Source: Calliopum simillimum | Lineage: Eukaryota; Arthropoda; Insecta; Diptera; Lauxaniidae | NCBI GenBank assembly: GCA_951812925.1 | Contig: OX638370.1 | Span: 49,293,948 to 49,357,947, forward strand | Direction of reading: 5' to 3' | Length of the DNA: 64,000 nt | Shown: piece after piece, positions 57,890-64,000 of the stretch | Layout: every line of letters begins with the position of its first letter | Position numbering within the stretch: position 1 is the stretch's first letter | Position numbers and translations under genes: made by a program | Notes under the pieces: generated by a model | The model's input: the letters and a program-made list of their open reading frames with translations, nothing else | The model's database searches: none | What the model was told of the DNA's origin: nothing

Positions 57890-58895
57890 CTTCACCTTGG
57901 TAGGAAGTTCTCTGTAAACATCGAATCGAGAGATTCCTGGGATAACCGAACTACAGACTCATCGAATAAAGAAGCAGGAGTAGGAGCTGGAGTTTTTATT
58001 CCCGCCTATAATGCAAGATTAAAGTATAAACTACCACCTGACTGTAGCATCTTCCAAGCTGAAATGGAGGCGATTAGTATGCCGACGGAATATGTAATAG
58101 CAAGCGTTGACATCTTCCGCATATATTATTATGTTGATAATCAAGCTACTCTCAAGTCTCTCAAAAGCTATACAGTCAAATCGAAGACAGTTCTTCGTTG
58201 TTACAATCCACTTGAAGCCCTCAGCAGTAAGGCTGAAACATGCCTCAACTGGGTACCTGGTCATCACGGTTTGGAGGGTAATGAAATTGCTGATAAACAG
58301 GCAAAAGCGGGCGTCCTTCCCGAAGGAGAACCGCTAAGTGTTTCACTACCTATATAACACTATAATAAAACGTTTCAGAAATCACTTTACTGTGAGGCTA
58401 ACTTAAAATGAGCTTACTCAAATACTTGCAAAATAACTAAAAATTCTTGTAAAAGCAAAACTGACTATCTTCTCTCTTTATTTCGTTGAACATGTAGAAC
58501 TGTGTAGGGGCCATCACTGGTCAATGTCATATCGGTTACCATGCGCATAGAATGGGTATATTGGCGCACAAAAGATGTCGCTGGTGTGATGATGATGAAG
58601 AGGAGAACTTAGAACATCTACTGTGTCAATGTCCGGTGCATGGCAGATCTAAGTTTAAAATCTTGGAGTAATGTTTTTTAATAATCTTGAAGAACTTTCT
58701 GAGGTTGGTCTTTGATCACTCGAAGGTTTTGCAATTTCTTCTAAAGCCTTTACTCTCAAGCCGAATATGGGCTAAAAACTTTTAAACTATTTACATCTAC
58801 GTGACTGAAAGTCTGGGATAATGTGGTATCATTATGGATCTTTTTGGTCCATGTGTGACTATTAAGCCATCACTTAAAGCTAACCTAACCTATAT
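57890..58895 (+). pseudogene. LINE relic: RNase H and CCHC knuckle (I/LOA/jockey group)
   Basis: The frame reads GVGAGVFIPAYNARLKYKLP and DCSIFQAEMEAI, then VDNQATLKSL, and WVPGHHGLEGNEIADKQAK, the RNase H Asp/Glu/His blocks, ending at 58356. After a break, CRWCDDDEEENLEHLLCQC (58580-58640) is the zinc knuckle. The 3' tail has GTGGTATCATTATGG and ends CTAACCTAACC (58893). The RT is absent. In active copies RNase H removes the RNA template. Confidence 0.82.
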
Positions 58896-60002
58896 ATGTT
58901 GACTCAAACGAATCAAAAATAGCGTTCTATGAAAGTAAATTTATTTTGTCTCCTCAAAAACGGTCTTTTTTGCTTGTTAAGGTTGAGATATCTCAAAAAC
59001 CATTTGAGATAGAGCAACTCCAAGACCGGATTCAGCATCGGAGAACACATTGAAATAACTGTTTTTAAACTTTTTTGTTGTATTTTTTTTAATATTTTTA
59101 TTTTATATGGGATATGTATTTTTGCGATATTTCGTGGAGACGATCAGCTACGATTTGGGGGTTTGTATTTTTAAGATCACCAAGCTAGTACAAATAAAAC
59201 CTCATTCATCGATTTTGGTCACATTTTCATCACAACTATCAACTTTTTAAGATCACCGTGCACCGTGTCTTAAGTGTACGATCATTTTAACATCCAAAAC
59301 TTTATTTTTCGTTCTCAAAATTTTTGGAGACAAAGATGTTCCCATAAGAAATTCCAAAATCTTCTTTGTTTCTCTCCAGTACATTTTTTAATCAATTTTT
59401 AAAGTTTTTAAATCCATTATATTTGCTGATCACTAAAAAGTCGAAATTTCATACCGAAAGCCGGACGTTAAATCGTTTAAATTAATAAAGACTTCTTTCA
59501 TTGCATATTTATTATAATTCTGACGCATTTTTTTTAAGTTTTAAGCGTTTTTCGTCTTTAGTGACCCCTAGTGAAATTTTCCGTAGAATATTTTTGTAGA
59601 ATACTTTAACTCATTATAACTTAATTTTTTGGGGATGAAAAACAGAATATAATGGGTTGATTTGTTCTAAGTATATGTTCCTTGTAAGATTTCTTCATGG
59701 TCTTGGTATCTCAATGCATCAGAAATGTAACAAATGCGTAAGAAGTCCTCGATGAGTTTTAACCATTTTTCGGTAACATTTCTGTAGTACATGCTGACTC
59801 ATATTCCTCTGTTTTAGTGTCATTTTAGTACCTTTAAGGAAAGGGCAAATGTGGGGGATGTAGAGAGTTAAAGTTTTTACAATAATGTTTATTTATTAAT
59901 TCATTCCTTTCCGCATCTCTTGGGGGTTTTTTGACTGTTGTACAACATTTTTTTCAAAATAACTTTTTTAAAAAAAATGCAACAAACAAAAATCAACATA
60001 TT
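58896..60002. other. Unassigned old repeat DNA
   Basis: 58960-59260 resembles 3570-3860 plus 4205-4270 without the MITE between. 59780-59885 resembles 51785-51905. No gene. Confidence 0.45.
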
Positions 60003-60837
60003 CATTTTATATGTATTTGGCAATTATAAATCCGAATCTGGCATTAAAATTGCTGTATCTTTTATGGTTTCTGAGATATCTTCTCTTCTTATAGGGTCTA
60101 AAATTGTGTGTATAAAAACTGTTGTCATGTTTTTCTCAAGAACGGCTCTAGCGATTTTAATGGAACTTTGGAAAATGATACGCATTAGCATATACTACAG
60201 AATAAAATAGACTTTGACTTAGTATATACTAGTGAAGAGGCGTGGCGCCGCCCCAAACTTATCATTTGATTTGGTCATATCTTTTGAACCATATAAATTT
60301 TTTGATGAAAATTAGTACACAGCTACTGACTATCAATGCCTTATAATGGGCAAAAATGGGCGAAATCGCGCTGCACCCACTTTTAAACCATTGAAAGTTT
60401 TGCTATTTTGATTTTAATATTACTCGAATACAGATTTTGATAAAAACACAATTTTCAATAGTTAAAAAGTGGACGTGGCCCTTCTCCGATATCGCCCGAT
60501 TTTTGCCCATCAGTAGCGGTGTACTAATTTTCATCAAAAAATTTTATGTGGTTCAAAAGATATGACCAAATCAAATTAAAAGTTTGGGGCAGAGCCACGC
60601 CTCTTCACTAGTATATACTACGTCAAAGTCTATTTCATTCTTTAGTATATGCTAATGCGTATCATTTTCCAAAGTTTAATTAAAATCGTTACAGCCGTTC
60701 TTGAGAAAAACATGACAACAGTTTTTATATACACAATTTTAGACCCTATAAAAAGAGAAGATATCTCCGAAACCATATAAGATACCGCAATTCTAATGCC
60801 AGATTCGGATTTAGAATTGCCAAATACATATAAAATG
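60003..60837. repeat. 835-bp fold-back repeat
   Basis: Left arm (CATTTTATATGTATTTGGCA..., ATCTTCTCTTCTTATAGGGT, AGTATATACTAGTGAAGAGG) pairs with the inverse to 60837, with a centre near 60420. Related single-arm sequences lie at 61910-62160 and 63300-63700. No gene. Confidence 0.7.
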
Positions 60838-61200
60838 ACTATTTTGATTTTTGTTTGTTGTATTTTTTTTTTCCAATTTTTTTTTTTATGAAAACATAAG
60901 TTTTTTAAATATTGTTTAAAAAACTATATAATTCCGACCGCGCTCCAAAATGTTTCTGATTTTAAATAAAAAAAAAAAACAAAATTTTAAAAAAAAAATC
61001 AACAAAATCGGAGCTGTTCTTGAGGACTTCCATCTAAAAGGCTTTATTGACTCCATTATTGGGCCATGATTCAATACCTCTGTAAATATGGGAGTCAGTT
61101 TTCCATTCTTTTAAGGCGTTCTTACATATGTATATTGCATTTTGTGATCATTTGTTTTTGTTAATTGGTGAATTTTACTCTATTTTTTTACATAACTCAG
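60838..61200. other. End of par-1 intron 4
   Basis: Low-complexity T/A-rich intron; acceptor TTTTTTTACATAACTCAG at 61183-61200. Confidence 0.5.
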
Positions 61201-61378
61201 CCTGAAAGTGATGGATCTCGATCTGGATCTTCATTATCATTACGTAACATTGTTGCAAATGATATCGGAACTGCTGCTACTACTGCACAGAGTCCAATAC
61301 ATCGTGGTGTGCATCGCAGTATCTCGACTTCAAGCACAAAGCCAGGAAGACGGGCCTCCTCTGGTGCTGAAACACTAC
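61201..61378 (+). CDS. par-1: par-1 exon: start of the spacer
   Basis: Reads PESDGSRSGSSLSLRNIVAN, then SPIHRGVHRSISTSSTKPGR and RASSGAETL. This Ser/Arg-rich segment follows the UBA in Drosophila par-1 and links to the distant KA1 membrane-binding domain; it is a likely phosphorylation target by composition. The start is phase 0, agreeing with the UBA exon. The end ACACTAC|GTAAGT leaves one C for the next Arg codon, outside the window. Identity to the fly family is clear. Confidence 0.93.
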
Positions 61379-62559
61379 GTAAGTAATTAACAGAAATCCA
61401 AGCATTCACGCTAGTCTTCTTTCAATTTAAAAAAAAAGTTTTGAGCAAATTTTTTTAGGGGATTTCGTTCCAACATAGTATTTGGATAAGTTTTCAACCA
61501 AAAATTTAAAAATCCGTAGAGCACTTCGCGAGCGATTGTTGGGGGCGTGGCATCTCCCTTTTTTTTCTCAGAGCCCATCCATAATTGGCGCTAATACTTT
61601 TCATACCCTGAAGTAGCCATAAATCGTTTTTTCGATACTAATATAATATCGTCCTTTGTATGGGGGCTGAAATACCTTCCCTCAGCGCGGAAAGTTAACG
61701 TTCTATTAAAAAGGTTTGAAGGTATATTTTGATAAGGTAGTTGCGTCAATAAAGCTTTTTTGTAGAAAGTCCTCAAGAACAGCTCTAATTTTGATGATTT
61801 TTTGTTGTAAAATCAAAAACATTTTGGAGCTAGGATGAAATTATTTATATTTTTTAAAAAATGCCTCTGAAACTAAAAAAAGATATACAACATACAAAAA
61901 TACAAATAGTAATTTTTGATATATTTTGCGATGCTGAATTTGAATCAGAACTGCTATATCTTGTATGGTTTTGGAGATATCTTCTCTCCTTTTACGACCT
62001 AAAATTGTATTTTTCTCAAGAACGGCTATAGCGATTTTAGTGAAATTTTGGAAAATGATGCACATTAGCATAGATAGTCATGAGGAGGTGTGGAATTGCC
62101 CTAAATTTTAAATTGAATATTTTGATAAAATTTGGTACACAGCTACTGACTATCAATGCCTTATAATGGACAAAAAAAAAAAAATGGCGAGATCGAAAGA
62201 TCGTATATTGACAATTCTGAGAATGCAGTTCGATTCAGCGTCGAAAAGTAAATAAGACTGCACATAAGAAGTATCGTGTGCAGACAACTTTTTTTTTTTT
62301 TGAGTGCCTGTGTTATCAGCAAAAACAGATCTTTGTAACCTTTGACTTTGAATAACTTTTTTAGCTCACATGGGGACTTGACATTTTATTTGAAATGGTA
62401 TATTAGTGGAGTCAATTAAACCTTTTCGTCGGAAGTCTTCAAGAATATATCAGATTTAAAATGTTTTTTTAAATTTTGTTTTTTTTATTTTATTTAAAAT
62501 CAGAAACCTTTTAGAGCTGGGATGGAATTATTTATATTGTTTAAACAATATCTATAATA
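61379..62559. other. par-1 intron 5, old repeat DNA
   Basis: Donor GTAAGT then repeat fragments: 61525-61560 has GGGGGCGTGGCATCTCCC; 61910-62160 matches the 60003-60837 arms. No gene. Confidence 0.45.
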
Positions 62560-63269
62560 GTCCGGAAGCCGGCAATACTAAAAGAGCCGTCATCGCGGAT
62601 TCTGAAATTTTGAATGCAAAATGGTAGTTTACACTAAGACGAATAAGAAAAGCTTGGTCAGCATGGTTGTAGCCTGGCAGAAATATTTTTAAATGATTTT
62701 TGAATTATTAAATTTTCGGAATGTTTTGCCGTCATCGCGGATTTTGATCAATCTTAATATTAATCGATGGTAAATTTCATAACCATTCAGAAAAAATCCG
62801 GCCGACCAATTTTTTTTGCCGAAAATGACCGGCAGACCTATTTTAATGGTGGGTACAATTTCTCTGTTATCACGGGAATTTGTTTTTATTTTGTTTTTTA
62901 ATTTACGTGTTTTAATGTAAAATTTAAAAATATCTTGGTATGCGAGCTTTTAAACTGCCGGAAGTACCCACTGTCGCACCATTAAAATAGGTCTGCCGGT
63001 CATTTTCGGCAAAAAAAATTTGGTCGGCCGGATTTTTTCTGAATGGTTAAGAAATTTACCATCGATTAATATTAAGATTGATCAAAATGCGGGATTACGG
63101 CAAAACATTCCGAAAATTTAATAATTCAAAAATCATTTAAAAATATTTCTGCCAGGCTACAACCATGCTGACTAAGCTTTTCTAATTCGTCTTTAAGTAA
63201 ACTACCATTTTGCATTAAAAATTTCAGAATCCGCGATGACGGCACTTTTAGTATTGCCGGCTCCTCGCC
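62560..63269. mobile_element. 710-bp palindromic MITE with AGCCGGCAATACTAAAAG ends
   Basis: Ends GTCCGGAAGCCGGCAATACT and (inverse) GGCGAGGAGCCGGCAATACT, with TA outside (62558-62559, 63270-63271). The arms of about 320 bases include GCCGTCATCGCGGATTCTG, AGCATGGTTGTAGCCTGGCA and GACCGGCAGACCTATTTTAA, centred near 62920. It lies in par-1 intron 5. No coding capacity. Confidence 0.82.
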
Positions 63270-64000
63270 TATAATACTTATGAAGAGAAGGAAAAAAAAA
63301 ACTGGAAAGACTGCAACAAAGAAAAATAAAAATAGTAATTTTCAATGTATTTTGCAATGCTGAATTCGAATCCGCCATCAAAAAATATCTAGTATGAGAT
63401 ATCTTTTCTTTGGCTCTATTTTTCTCAAGAATGGCTTAAGCGATTTTAATGAAACTTTAGAAAATAATGCACATAAGCAACAGCTAGGCTCTGATTTTGT
63501 AGATGTTCATGAAGAGGAGTCGCACAGCCCTCAATTTTAAATTTAATTTGGTCACATCTCGCAGACCATACAAAATTTTAGATTTAGATAAAATTATTTT
63601 CAATTTAAGGTCGTATAAGAAGAGAACATATCTCAAAAAGCATGCGAGATATATCGATTCTGATGCCAGATTCTAATTCAGCAATGCAAATGACTATTTT
63701 AATTTTTTTTTTTTGTACTTGTTTTAAATTTTTTATTTTTTTCCCTTCATAACTACGAGTATCATTGATATTGTTTAAACAACATATATTTTTTCGTTAC
63801 AGCTCCAAAAGTTTCTGATTTTACATAAAATAAAAACACAAACTTAAAAAAAATAAATTACAATATCAAAATCGGAGATGTTTTTGACTCCACTATGTAT
63901 ACCTATGACCTGTACCAATTTGCATCTCTATGCGAATTGTTGTAATTTATCAACTATTTTTTTGTCTTTAATTTGTTTGATCACTCTGAAAATTTGCACG
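63270..64000. other. par-1 intron 5 continuing off the window
   Basis: 63300-63700 is a diverged copy of 61900-62150 and of the 60003-60837 arm. The remaining sequence is AT-rich with no gene. Confidence 0.45.

Overview
Organism and locus. This is an AT-rich, intron-dominated piece of a higher-fly (Diptera) genome. The species cannot be fixed from the sequence; the near-identity of the kinase exons to Drosophila par-1 and the transposon set suggest a schizophoran, and a tephritid-like fly is only a guess. The only host gene I can support is par-1 (MARK/Par-1 polarity kinase), on the + strand. Five internal coding exons lie at 9622-9842, 22169-22450, 22513-22697, 47602-47714 and 61201-61378. 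All junction phases agree. They encode the kinase domain from the alphaC/beta4 region to the C-lobe, the UBA domain and the start of the spacer. The 5' exons (ATP-binding lobe) and 3' exons (spacer end, KA1 domain) lie outside the window. Introns are about 12.3 kb, 62 bp, 24.9 kb and 13.5 kb. The 62-bp intron uses a GC-AG splice pair.

Everything else is mobile or repetitive DNA, mostly decayed and often nested. Left part (1-9621): hAT transposase tail, a tRNA-like SINE-type repeat, and several fold-back (long inverted repeat) elements, one with minisatellite arms, then a ~135-bp tandem array. Intron 1 (9843-22168): second SINE-type copy, LINE reverse-transcriptase scrap, a mariner with perfect inner TIRs, a fold-back tandem block, a Penelope-like element with a hammerhead-ribozyme-like motif, and a 3.9-kb pogo-like element that itself contains a fold-back.

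Intron 3 (22698-47601): a TIR-bearing repeat, a DD37D transposase relic, a mariner relic, a BEL/Pao retrotransposon split by an RTE LINE, a deleted mariner, a 1.5-kb hAT-type palindrome, a Tc1-like element carrying a LINE that carries a solo LTR, a fold-back with tRNA-like tandem units, and a GGGTGGGC-TIR element carrying a Helitron and a nearly intact hAT. A further 1.6-kb palindrome follows. Intron 4 (47715-61200): a CR1/L2-like LINE 3' end immediately after the exon, a TATACCC fold-back, a LINE ORF1 relic, a 1.3-kb mariner, an RTE LINE, another GGGTGGGC-TIR element, and a LINE RNase H/zinc-knuckle relic.

The unusual point is how many insertions can be proved inside the window: target-site duplications are visible for many elements, and for three fold-back elements an uninterrupted paralogue of the target is also present. 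I found no CRISPR, operon, toxin system or clearly new gene system.
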